A DNA stretch of 64,000 nt from Bryopsis sp. KO-2023 (taxonomy: Eukaryota; Chlorophyta; Ulvophyceae; Bryopsidales; Bryopsidaceae). Below, in pieces: positions 8,586-20,100 of the stretch. Numbering within the stretch: position 1 is the first letter of the stretch; each line of letters opens with the position of its first letter. The stretch spans positions 1,550,001 to 1,614,000 of the forward strand of contig BSYQ01000009.1 of the NCBI GenBank assembly GCA_030272585.1, in the 5' to 3' direction. The translations under genes and the position numbers were made by a program. The notes beneath the pieces were generated by a model. That model was not told the origin of the DNA, did not search any database, and saw only the letters and a list, made by a program, of their open reading frames with translations.

Positions 8586-8597
8586 TGGTTTCGGAGC
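8586..8597 (+). promoter_or_regulatory. primer-binding site of the TRIM element
   Basis: TGGTTTCGGAGC begins with the TGG that pairs with the CCA end of a tRNA. It is identical to the 12 bases after the gypsy left LTR (14186-14197) and resembles the initiator-tRNA(Met) PBS of many plant LTR elements. Confidence 0.65.
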
Positions 8598-9623
8598 CGA
8601 AGTGACGCTTCCTGGGCGTAGAGAGGAACGAAGTTATGATGCGGAAAAACTAAAACACGAAAGCCAGAGATCAGAGCGAGGGACGCACACTGCCGTGCAC
8701 ACAAAGACGCTCCTGACGTCCCTTACCCTCCTCGATATTCTGGGAACTTTCGAAGATCAACAGCGAGCTCTTGGCGAGTGCGACCGTATGGGCGCGAGCA
8801 CTTTTTCGCTGGCAAGGGTCGAGGGAAGTGTGGGGTGACGTCCACTTTTCGAGCCTTTTCACAGCGCCAGAGAGCCCAAACGCGATTGGACCTATCAGGG
8901 TCTCATCGAAACGACGTCACCCCTTTCAAGTCGTGGACCTGGAGCGACGCTGGATAAAAAAGTCGGGCTTGACGAGGTGAAGTCGCCACTGTTTTTCTGT
9001 TGTGTGACTGTATGGGCAGGAACACAGAAACGTCGAAAGAACAGCGAGACAACCATCGTCGCCACCTCAGATGCACCTATCGCGAAGGAAACGCGCCAAA
9101 AACGAGTTTCCTTCCATCTTAACTGGACTGCCTAAGAGCAAACGCCTCGACACTCTCAAGGCGCAGTCAAGTTACCTCCTCACCGATCATCACTGACTCA
9201 GACAGCCAAGGGCCGTCACGTTCGCCACCTCCAGTCCCCCTACAGAAACGTCACCACAAGCGATAGACGACACAACAGTACGGTGATGATAACCCACGAC
9301 AGTACGGTGGACGTTGCATGCGCTTCAAGACGAGGGGACTTGGCGACGACCCAACCCGTCAGAGTCTTGGAGAGGAGCGGGAAAAAAAAAAACACGGACT
9401 GAAAGCACGGAGAAGAGCGTGGCAAACACGGCCACGCAAACAACGAACGGAACGTCGGGACTATTTGGATCTTCAGTTCCTACATGGACTCCATCAACGC
9501 CACCAATGACCTCACAGAAACGCGGAGAAGTCGAAGTGACGCTTCTGGCGTGGAGAGGACAGCAAGATCGTTTCGACGTTCTCGACAACCCCAAAAACGG
9601 TTCAGTTCACCCACCGACACCAA

Positions 9624-9672
9624 CCACTCCACCCACTCCACCCACTCCACCCACTCCACCCACTCCACCCAC
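9624..9672 (+). repeat. CCACTCCAC minisatellite (9-bp unit, about 5 copies)
   Basis: Tandem 9-bp units followed by degenerate CCCA/CCAC-rich sequence to about 9765. Open frames across it on both strands are low-complexity and not taken as genes. Confidence 0.8.
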
Positions 9673-10042
9673 ACCCCTCCCCCAACTCTCCCACTCCACC
9701 CACTCCCAGCCATCCCACCCACTACCCCACACCCCTCCTCCACCTATCCCACCTCTTCCACCCATCCAACCATTTGTAGTCGTGGACCTGGAGCGACGAT
9801 GGATAAAAAAGTCGGGCACCAGTCAGAAGTCAAGAAGTCGCCACTGTGGCGATTGATTATAATTTTTTGGGATTTTTTTTTCTTTCTTTTCTTCATCGTT
9901 AGAGAGGAATTTTCTCAAATTTTTTTTATCGTAACTTTTTGGCGATTTTCCCAAATCACAGTGTGAAGCTTCGGGTTTTTTTTTTTTTTTTTTTTTTTTT
10001 TTTCGGAGTTTTACACAGTGGAATCTAGCGAGGTTGGGCCCA

Positions 10043-10273
10043 TGTTCTGTTCATGAGGCTCGATTGATTAGATTAGTCGTGCCAGAAACTGGAACAGGAC
10101 TTAAGGGGCTTTCGCTGTATTAACAATATCCGTTTTCAAGGCTTGTAAGACACACAGTCTCGCTGTGCGAAGTCGGGGGCGTAAGCGCACCCCAGCGTGC
10201 CGGCCCCCGCGGATCGCTGTGACCATCGACCTGATCTCAACGCGATCAGCAGACATGGAGGAACTCACAGAAT
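10043..10273 (+). repeat. right LTR of the TRIM element
   Basis: 231-bp copy of 8354-8584, followed by the ACAAT target duplication at 10274-10278. Confidence 0.8.
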
Positions 10274-10364
10274 ACAATTCAAAACTGTGTTCAAATTTGA
10301 AATTGTGTATTCTAGCGTGTTTTTTACTAGTGGCCTGGGCTTCTACGCATGTAATATTGATTGA

Positions 10365-10694
10365 TTGATTGAACGGTGGCTGGAAGAGTTTCCTGGAGTG
10401 GATGAAACTGGATTTCCCAGCCTATTTACGTGCGTGCTGTGCGCCAGGCTGTTCCCCCGTCCACACTCAATGAAATCCTCACAGAATTCTGCAAAAAATC
10501 TCCCTCAACCTTGCAGCCGGCATCAAACAAGCAAACGAACAAGATTACAAGCAGCCAACTCTTACTTTGATGAGTGGAAAGAATTTTGCATCATCTGGAA
10601 TAATGCTATACCTCCCCAGGTCAAGTATCATCCCTGGATAAATCCCAAAAATTCAATTTCCACCCGTGGCACCCTCCAGACTTGCATGACATAG
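10365..10694 (+). CDS. hypothetical 109-codon frame, possibly a transposon-derived fragment
   Basis: The frame starts ERWLEEFPGVDETG and holds a CVLC pair and a SYFDEWKEFCIIWNN segment. A tryptophan-rich start followed by a Cys pair loosely recalls BED/TTF zinc fingers of hAT-like transposases, but the match is weak and there is no ATG in a good context. Its first 20 bases overlap a sequence also present at 929-948. It may equally be chance. Confidence 0.18.
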   Translation: MIERWLEEFPGVDETGFPSLFTCVLCARLFPRPHSMKSSQNSAKNLPQPCSRHQTSKRTRLQAANSYFDEWKEFCIIWNNAIPPQVKYHPWINPKNSISTRGTLQTCMT

Positions 10695-11564
10695 ATTCCC
10701 TTCAATGCGTTGATTTTTTTTTTTCTTTTGATCAACCATCAACAGACATTTGCTTCATAAAACTTGAGCTTCTTTCCTTTCTTTTTTTTTATTTTGACAC
10801 CCGAATTTCCAGTGAACAAGATGCTGATTACAATGGGCGATTCCCCTATATCGAACTAAACTGGCACAGACACTTTCTCTGGTTTGCAGCCGCCGGGGCT
10901 CAAACCTGGGTGGCCAACCATCAACCCAATGTATTTGTGGACCTCCCAATCGGGTCCAGATATGATGTAAAAAAAAAAAAAAATCCATTGTGCAGACTCT
11001 ATCTCTTGAAGACATTTCGAGGAGATCCTCCTTCGCACTCCAAAACGATGCTAAAAAAAATCTGGAACTTTTCTAATGTGAAAACCTTCATCCTGCGTAC
11101 TGCTGCATATTCTCTCCTGAAATTCTTCAGTGTTTCAAAAAAACCATGGGCTTGTCTTCCCTTCCCCCCCCCCCCCCTTTCTGATTTTACTCTCAATGAA
11201 AAAAAATGGGCACAAAGACTCGAGCAACCACCACCAACTCACATCCGTTGACGAAATAAAAAATAATTGAGAAGGATACAAAAAAAAAGGCAAAAAAATG
11301 GCAGAGATTGCCCCTCATCTCCCTCGAAACAAACAAATCCCCATTTCCCTTTTTTCAATTCCTTTCTTTTCCCCCCCTTCAAATAAAAACAATCAGCACA
11401 CGCACACAATCAACCTCAGACATGCATCCTCCCGACCCCAACCCCCCCCGTCTTGGGTGTATTTTGTTTTCTTTTTTATCGTCCATAATTCATGATTAGA
11501 ACATATACATCGCTACGTTGGCTATTGCAAATTTTGGTATCGAAATTCATCTGGCAAAATCTAT
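10695..11564. other. intergenic, low complexity
   Basis: Homopolymer runs (A15 near 10969, C14 near 11165) separate an ordinary-looking block at 10810-10965. On the minus strand this block has a GGTTTGAGCCC string, a weak resemblance to a Pol III B box. No gene could be supported. The segment is the 3' flank of the CDF gene. Confidence 0.6.
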
Positions 11565-13492
11565 CTATTTGAGCTCGGCGAGTGAAGGAAAATCTGCACT
11601 TCCCCGAGACCAATCCACCTTGTGTTCAGGATCCTCCCTTTTCTGGTAATCAACGTGAACAAAAGCCCGCTCCACATTTGGAAGTAGCTCGATCTGCAAA
11701 CGAAAAATTCATGCACATCACCATCAAGAAAGCATGTTTCCTCATTTTGCCTAAAAATAGATAAAAAGAAAACCCCCAAGAAACCACCACAGCATTTCAC
11801 ATGAGGAATCTCAATCATATGGACTCTTTTTCCACCACAGCTGTTTTGCCTTGATGAAAAAAAAATTCAAATCGGGTCGAATTAAAGCAAAACAAAGCAA
11901 ATTCTGCTATTGTGAAAATAAAAGCCAATCAACAGCGCAAAAAATCACACCTAAACAACCAAACAAACACTCAATGTTAAAAAATTAACTTCATATCCCC
12001 CCCCCCTCTCGAGTATTCCGATCCCAATCTGACCTTCATTTGCAATCCAACCGCAACATCATGAGAATCAGTCACCGTCATATTACCAGGCACCACCACA
12101 TCCAACTCGACGAAATATTTCATTCCAAAGTGATAAGCTCTGACAACGTCCAGCTCCAATTCTTCATCGTGGCTGTTTGCGATCCCCTTCAGTTTTTCCA
12201 CGAAGTCAGGGGGTGCACCCAACCCAATGATTTTGTCAATTTGAACCTTTGCTAACTGAAGCCACGACCAGATGATGTACAAGGAAATCAGGATTCCACC
12301 GGCTGGATCGACCCACCAAAATCTGCAACCAGTCAGAAAACCAAACAGAAATTGAAAGCCGAAAAGCACAATACATGATTCTAGAAATAGATAGGCCCAG
12401 ATACCGCAATCCGGGTGTGATTGAGTGACATTACCCCTTTCAAAATTTGAAGTTGGAAAAGCAGCATGCATGCCCTGAATATGGGTTGAGACTGAGGTCA
12501 AGCCGGAAGGAGGATTGCTGGAAGCAGTTTCTCTTTCTATGCACTGTGAGTTCACTCACGACTTAGGTTTGACATGAATGGAAATCACAGCGGCTGCGAT
12601 GGCCACAGAATTACTCAAAATGTCGTTGCGATGATCTTCGGCCAGCACCATTGCCGATTCCGAAACCTCCTTCAGAGAGTTACAGACGAAAAACAGCACG
12701 GTTTTGACCACAATCACCACCCCCAATACGACATACATCAGCAAGTCCATGTCAGGGATGGGAGGGTCATCTACAAAAACACACACACAGAGAGAGTTAA
12801 AATCAGCACAGAGAAGCTTCGGACATGGATGGATTTGGTTTCGAATTATTCCCTCACTGCAGTGATATTTTTTTTCACACTGCGGATGACAAGCCCCTCC
12901 AAAATGCTGGGTTGCAGGTTTCGAAAGCTGGATGATTGGCTGTGGCAAGTGGGAATTGAAAGAGAACCCACAGAAACCCAAGTAATCAGAGGATAACTGG
13001 GGAAGGAGGTGCTGGCCATTAACACACTGCCACAGCAAGATCACACTCTCTGGTCAGGAATTGGGTTTATATTCGATTTTACCCAGGTCAGTTTTGCGAC
13101 GCACCAGATCCGAATCCCTCGACGAGTTTCCCAACGGATGATTTGATCACCTCCACTGCTGCCAACGTCATAATGCACGCCGTTATGATCGCCCCAATCG
13201 TTTGCAATTTCGTTTTCCCGATCGGAAAACGAGAATCCACCTTGCGCATGCGCCAATCGCAGAGAAACACCACCAGCTGCGACCCCACGTCCACAGCGGA
13301 GTCGGCGAAACTCGCCAAGACGGATTCGGAACGAGACAGGATGTAGATATAGCCCTTGGATATGAACAGCAGCAAGTTCGCTACCAAAGACAAACGCAGG
13401 GCGATATTCACCGCCGCTCGGCGGTCGTCGTGAGTATCGATGAGCGGGGCGTTAGCGTCGTTGATGGCGCCGGTCTCCTCGTCTTTAGCCAT
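11565..13492 (-). CDS. cation diffusion facilitator (Mn-CDF / MTP8-11-like metal transporter)
   Basis: Four exons join in phase: 13492-13105, 12770-12560, 12322-12034, 11693-11565, giving 338 residues. The CDF family exchanges divalent cations for protons across organelle or plasma membranes. Seen here: LSLVANLLLFISKGYI (TM1), FADSAVDVGSQ (DxxxD in TM2), FPIGKTKLQTIGAII, TM4 in exon 2, LAEDHRNDILSN (DHxxD in TM5), WWVDPAGGILISLYIIWSW (TM6) and the cytosolic metal-binding fold with APPDFVEKL, VRAYHFG, YFVELDVVVP and ELLPNVERAFVHVDY. DxxxD in both TM2 and TM5 points to manganese rather than zinc selectivity. Donors and acceptors are all GT-AG. A Lys/Asp-rich short tail follows the fold. The promoter region is interrupted by the gypsy element. 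Confidence 0.92.
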
Positions 13493-13859
13493 TTTCGTTG
13501 CGCTGGAGTGTCGACTTCGTTCTTGCGCAGTGCACGTGAGCGTTGGGGGCGAAAAAAGAAAGGAAAAAGACAGCAATATGGGGGGAGAGAAGTTGATCCT
13601 ACGGAACCATCAGCTCCGAGAATGGCCACGCACAAAATTGGTCCAACCCCTACTTTTTCTTGTCTGGAATCACCACCTTGCCCCACCCTGTCGCGTGAAA
13701 CGTGGGAAGTCAAATCGCGACCTCACGCGTGGGCTGCGCACGCCAACCGGAAGATGATCGATTCGCCCACGCGTGGCGCTACACAATGTGACACGATGTT
13801 TCTTTGGTTGCTCGTTTCCATGGCACCGCATGCAGTGAAGTCTGCCGATAATTTGGGGT
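13493..13859. promoter_or_regulatory. upstream half of a divergent promoter, cut by the gypsy insertion
   Basis: 367 bp from the CDF start codon to the gypsy left LTR, ending in the GGGT target duplication (13856-13859). No coding frame is supported. Its other half is 20783-21158. Confidence 0.55.
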
Positions 13860-14185
13860 TGTTGGACCGGGTAGAACACAAGTACTGAAAGACAGACATA
13901 AGAGCGTCACATCAACAAATTCACACAACGGACACTCATTTCTAATGAAAGTACTACCACACGATTTGACTCTGAGAGCGATGTCAAATCTGTTGAATCG
14001 ACTGGTCAGTGCGGGTGAGAGGCCCATGGCAGTAGGGGATTTACGTTAGAAGTACGAGGTATGAGTCAGTGGAGGAAGTGTGAGAGTTGAGTGAGTCGGG
14101 AAGGAAAGTCTGTGAACGGGAGTTCGGGGTTGTCTTTTTGTTGTAAGACTTTTTTTGCGGAAGGCTCGTTCTTCCAGTAACAACA
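13860..14185 (+). repeat. left LTR of the gypsy element (326 bp)
   Basis: TGTTG...CAACA termini, same length as the right LTR, with no difference found by eye. Confidence 0.93.
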
Positions 14186-17100
14186 TGGTTTCGGAGCGAA
14201 CAGGGTGGATCCTGGCCTTTGGGGGCTTGGCTCTACTAGCCGGTATGTCGCTGCTGTTACAGCGACCACCGACGATATCAGATCAAAATGCAGCGCCGGC
14301 AACACCAGCCGGAAGGGCGCCAGCAACGTATTCCCCATCACCTCCTCCATTCTCTACGCCTCACACGCCCAGAACGTCTCCACACGAGCTCTGGCAGAGG
14401 CTGATGTGGTCGATCAGACATCGACACTCACATCGTGCCCTACCCTCCCCTTCACCGAACCCCGCTGCTGCGTGGGACACCCTGGAGCTTGTGCAGCTTG
14501 CAGACAGGATGCACAAGCTCTGGGGTGTCTTGCGGGGATCCAACGCCAACCTGGTCGGAGCTGGGATCGCCTCCTCGCTTCTGCTGGGGTACCTCCTGAA
14601 GTTCCTCGACAAGGGTTCTGCATGGTTACGGCGGCGTAGAACAGAGACGGCGATGAGAAGGGAAGTTTTGGAGCTCGGGAGCGCGGCGCCTGCGGCTTCG
14701 GTTTCGACGGAGGGATCAGCCACGTTGGACAGACTTCGGCGGCTGCAACAAACGGAGGGGGAGACGGAGTTGGAATTTTTGCAGCGTTATTTCTTGATGT
14801 TTTTAAACACTGGACAAGCGGCGGAGGTGGAAGAGGAGAAAAAAGCGGTCAGGTTACTCGTAGCCCGGTTACCGGGAAGAGTGTTGAGCCGCGTCGTGGT
14901 GGAAACAGAGTTCGAAAAACTGACCTTCAGCGGACTTCGGGAGCTGTTGGATCGAATGAAGAGGAGGACGGAGTACAGGGAAGCAGTGCTCGCGGAAGTG
15001 AAGAAGGATGAGGAGGGAAAGACAGAAGGGAAAGTGGAGGCTAAAGCAGAACCTAATGCGGGAACGAAAGTTCTGGTGGCGGACCGGCCACCTACTCGGA
15101 CAGGCGAGACCCCTCTCTGCCAGTTTTGCGGACGGAAAGGGCACTGGGAAGCGCAGTGCCGGACGAAGAGGAGAGCGCAGGTGGCGAGCGTGAACGACGA
15201 TGCTTTCGGCGAGCTGCTGGAGGCAATACAAAACGAGCAGTCGTCGTCGGCGTGCCATTCGGTCGCAGCAGGGACACCCGCTGGAGATACAGTGCGCAAG
15301 CAGCTTCGTGTGAAACTCAGGTTGGAAGGAGAACAGAGAGGAAGTAATCAACTCTTCGAAGCGTTGGTCGACAGTGGAAGTGGATGCTCCATCATGCCGT
15401 GGAAGGTTTGTCAAAGACACGGATGGGGAGTCGCTCCTCCGAAAGGAGTGTTAACGCTGACCGGGTTCAACGGAAGCAAGGAGAACGTGCGAGGGACGGT
15501 GACGCTCGACGTCAAAATAGGACCGTGGGAGGGAAAAGAAGTGTTTCTGGTTTCGGAAAACACATCCCAGATTATCCTGGGCGTCCCCCTCCTCGCACAC
15601 CTTTCCCTCACCGTCGACTGCGCTCGCAACTGCCTCTGGGGCAAGAACGGAACGTCCATCCCTTGCCACGCAGTCATGAAGGTAGGGGAGAAGTCGGGGA
15701 AGTTAGAGCGGGGTGTGGTTCGAGTGCTGCAAGACCCCCTCACGAAAAAAGGACGCAGGATTCGTTTAGTGGGGAAGGATGGGGAGTTTCGGTTACCCCT
15801 GGGTTCGTCGTTGGTTCTGGGACCCTACGCGATTAAAACGGTTGTTCTTCCTTTTCGAATTACTGGGCCTGGCCTGTTTTCGTTAATGGCCATAGGACAA
15901 CCCCACAACCTCCTTCACTCTGTGACGACGAACTCCGACGGAAGAGTTCGACTCACGCTGTATAACGCCCAGTTGGAGGCGAGGATGCTTACTGCAAAAC
16001 TGTGTTTGGTTAGCTTCAGGGTGGCTGAGGGAACGCCGGTGGTGATAGAGGAAGGAGGAGCAGAGGAGGAATGTGTCGAACAGGAGGAGGATGGTTTACT
16101 GCCCCATGGTTTGGATCTCAGAGAGAAGGAGGAAGTGGAACCTGAGGAGGAGGGGTGTTTTGGGATTGAAAAGAAGGGAGATGGAGGATGTCAAACAGTT
16201 TCTTTTCCACCACAGGAAGTGGAATCTGAGGAGGGGGGGTGTTCTGGAATAGAAAAACAGGGAGATGGAGGATGTAAAAAGGTTTCTTTTCCACCACCAA
16301 AGAATGACTGTGGGTCACTGGAAGTGTTTGACAGAACCAGTGGTTCAAAGGGCAGTTGGGGCACAATGCAGTCGAATCAGGACTGGGATTCACAAACAGG
16401 CCAGCTTGCATCTGTTGAACAGCAGTTGAGCCCAGAGGGGGACAGTAGAGTACTATCGAATTCTGCCCAAAACAGGGATATACCGACCATCAGTTCAGAC
16501 TCTGGAGAACAGCATCTCAGTTCAGGGGATGGGTGTGTGTTACGGAGTTTAACAACACAGAACAGTGAGGCTGTAGCTACTGAGAATCCAACAAACAGTG
16601 CAACACTGAGGAAGAGCCAGCGCACAGCCTCTCTCACAGAACTGGATGTGAGTTCTGCTACGCACTATCCACTCAGGGACAGGATTGAGGGGAAAGACTC
16701 TGAGAATGAGGGGAGAACACAGACATCAAACACAGACTTTGAATGTCAGCCCAATAACTATAATGCTACTGGACAGTTCATCAGTTCAGCTAGGGAGAAG
16801 GGAGGAAAGATTTTTGGCTTACAAACCAGCAGTTCAGAGGCTGTACATCACTTACCCAAGTCAGATACTCAGGGAAGGGTACAGCAGTCGAAATTCCACA
16901 CACAGGAGGAGAATGTAGCTTCTGAGAGTCCTGCAAACAGTGCTACACTGGGGACAAGCCAGGGTACATTCTCCACCCCCCAGCAGGATCAATGGAGGGA
17001 CTTACCAAGGGGGAGAGAGGGACAGACATGTGGGGAAAACCAAGGCACCCAGAGTGTCCTCACACCTAACCGCCTGACTGCACACAGCACTCTGCTGCAC

Positions 17101-20100
17101 GAAAGCAAAGCTGTAGCTACGGAGAGTCCTACAGACAGGGAAACATTGGGACAGAGCCAGAGTACAGTTCAGAGTTCACAAAAGGAAAAAGGGGGCTGCT
17201 CACCCAGGGGGGGGGTAGTCGGGGCAGTGGAACAAACACACAATGAGGGACCGACTGTAACTACTGAGAGTCCCACTAACAGTGACATACTGGGGAAAAA
17301 CCAGAGTTCAGTCTCTCACCTTCAAGAGGAAACATTACTCTGCTCACCCAGGGGGGGGGTAGGGGGGACAGTGGAACAGGAGCACCTTGATCTCTGGAAG
17401 TACTGGGAAGCCCTCAGAGGGAAACCACCAGGCAGAAGTTTTAGCGAACACACTACATCCTCTTTATCTCACCTGACGACGATTTGGGAGGAGGTGGCTG
17501 ACGACCTTCTCGACAACACCACAGCAGTAGGGACAGGGGAAAGACTCTGGAACGGACATACTGCTACGGTGCAAACCACTCAGGAACAACCTGCCTGCAC
17601 GTCGGAAACGCAGTCAGAGACGGAGGATACAGGCTCAGTGGAATACTGGCGACGCGAATTTCCGAACGTGATTCGTGACGACCTTAGCAGAGACGCAAAG
17701 GCGACTGCTGCTCCTCTTCGGGTTTGCCACAGGGAGGTGAAATGGCGCGTTCCCTTCCACAGGATTCCGCTGCACAACACGGGGATACGGTACTACGCCA
17801 CCGACGTCGCGCCTAAGGAGATTCGAAAACTGCTTACCTCGTTGCAGGGGCAAGGCGTCATCCGTCCCCTGGGCGTCGGCGAGCGGGCTCTGTTCTCCCC
17901 CGTACTTTTCCTAAGGAAGCCGAATGGAAAGGTCCGTAAGACGGTGGATTTTCGTTTGCTGAACTCGTACTCCGACGCCTGGAAGACGTCCCTGCTCCAT
18001 GTCCGGGATGTGCTGAAGTCGATCCCACCTGAGTGGGACTACTTCACCGTCCTGGATCTGGAGCAGGGCTTCTTCCAGGTGGACGTTTGCGATTCGCTCC
18101 AGCCCCTCTTCGCGTTTGAAACCGGAGAGGGGGACTACACTTACCTCCGCCTTCCACAGGGATGGAATTGTTCGCCAGGGCTGTTCCACTCCCGCATTCG
18201 GAGCTCTATCCACGGATACCCCGGTCGTAACTTCGTCGACGACCTCATAATCGGCGGAGAAGGCGTCGAAGGCCATGACAGGAACCTGCGACGTGTTCTG
18301 ACCAGGCTCGACGAAATGGGATTACGGATAAACAGGGCAAAGGCGGTCGTCAGACAAAAGGAGGTTACCTACTTGGGGTACACGGTCACGAAGGGGAGCT
18401 ACGGCCTTCGACGCTACGTCGACGACCAAGTGCGTCAGTTGCCAGAAATGCGCGACGTCAGGGACGTCCGTCAATTCGTCGGCATGCTTAATGTCTGCAG
18501 GGGAGTTTGCCCGAATTTCCATAACATCATTCAACCTCTGCTGGAGCTTCCCAAGGGATCGAATCCGAAACTCATGCACCAGTTGGTGGCAGAAGCATGG
18601 AAATCCATACTGACTAATAATGTCAAGTTGGGTAATTCAGATTCTGGAGAGTATAATCTGTTTACAGACTGGTCATCCTCTGGGTGGGGGTATGTTCTGT
18701 TCAGAGGTACCCCCTCAGAGGGGTGTATCGTCAGCCTCAACAGTCGAAAGTGTGCGGATAAGGGAGGAGAAAAAGTCAGCTCCTATTTGGGGGAGCTTCA
18801 AGCTCTCATATGGGCATTGAAATCGGTTTCACAGGTGGTGGCTGGGGGTCAGCTAACCCTGCACACTGATTCGAACTCAGCAGTGCAAAGGATTACGAAG
18901 TTAGCACCGAAAGAAGTCGTGGAGGACATCAGAGTGGTGCGTCTCTTGGCTTGGTTGGCAGAGAACTACCCCTCCCCTGGAAGGTTGAGGGTTCAATTCC
19001 TGCCAGGGACATCTAACCCTTGGGCTGATCTCCTGTCTAGATGGTACAGTAGGCCAACACAAACACAAGGGCAGGTGTGTGCACTTGAACCACAAGAGAT
19101 GCAAATCAGTAAAAACACAAGCATGGAATCAGGAGGATCCAACAGATCAACAGAACAGGTGCTGGAGCAGGCTGAGGCAGTGGACTCTAAAGAGAGTGAT
19201 TCAGAAAGGTCTGGCATGTCAGGAAACACAGAGTTGGGACATGCATATACAGGAGGCTCAAGGGGAGCGGAGTTGGGCAAGATAGCGGAAGGGAAAGAGC
19301 TGAGCAGAGATCAGCTGGAACGGTTGCACAAGGAGGGACACTGGAGCCCACAAAAATTGCTATGGCTGTGTGCACAACATGGATGGAAGGCTAATAGAGG
19401 AGATCTGGAGGAAATTCAGAGGTACTGCCAGACCTGCCAGAGGGTAGCCCCTAAGAAGGAAAAAGAACTTCTTAGGGGAGCTGGGCATCTAACCCACCCT
19501 GGTCAAACAGTGGGCATGGACATCATCGGTCCACTACCCTCTGGTAGGTCTGGCCACAATCATATAGTAGTGGTGGTGGACCACCTCTCTCGTGATTCGA
19601 TGGTTTGGAAGACAAAGGAGGTGAAGGGGAAACAGGTCAGGGAGTGTTTAGGTGAGTGGATAGCGACTCATGGATCTCCAGACAACCTATTATGTGATGG
19701 AGCTGCCTACTTCCATTCGAAGGACATGAGAGCATGGTACAAAGACAACCACATTCAGGTTTGGAGGACACCCCCTTATCACCACAGAGCGAATGGAGTG
19801 GTGGAAAGGAGGAACAGAGCTCTGATTTCTAAAATCAGAGTACTGTTGTTGGATCATGGAGGGTATTGGGATGATTGGCTGCAGAAGGCCAACTGGATGG
19901 TCTGCAACATGGTGAATAAAACCACTGGATGGCCACCATGCAAAGTGTGGACACTATCAAGCAAGGAGTGGGATAGAATTCAACAGAGATTGAAGGAAAG
20001 CAGAGAAAAGGTGAATGCACAGAAAAAATTGTCTGACTGGAATCATTTTCTGGGAGAGGAGGTCCTTTTATATGATTCAGCAAGGGCTGAAAAAAAGGAT

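Larger units (their letters stand above)
8354..10273 (+). mobile_element. TRIM/LARD-like non-autonomous LTR element
   Basis: Two 231-bp direct repeats (8354-8584 and 10043-10273) begin TGTTCTG and end CAGAAT, a near-inverted terminus. They are flanked by ACAAT on both sides (8349-8353 and 10274-10278), a 5-bp target duplication. One base after the left repeat lies TGGTTTCGGAGC, the same primer-binding site used by the gypsy element in this window. The 1458-bp interior has no coding frame with retroelement motifs. It holds duplicated blocks, a CCACTCCAC minisatellite and a ~27-nt T tract just before the right LTR. Mobilisation would depend on proteins from another element. Confidence 0.75.

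Noticed and set aside
9484-9966. A 160-codon frame inside the TRIM element
   Set aside because: Most of it is the CCACTCCAC minisatellite read as His/Ser/Thr/Pro repeats, and the rest has no retroelement motif.
5993-10345. A 4.3-kb transposon bounded by CCACTAGTAAAAAA-type inverted ends (5993 and 10345)
   Set aside because: Only about 14 bp of inverted similarity, no target duplication and no transposase between the ends.
10805-10990. Possible tRNA-derived SINE on the minus strand (GGTTTGAGCCC, A-rich tail)
   Set aside because: Only a weak B-box resemblance, no credible A box, no target duplication and no second copy in the window.
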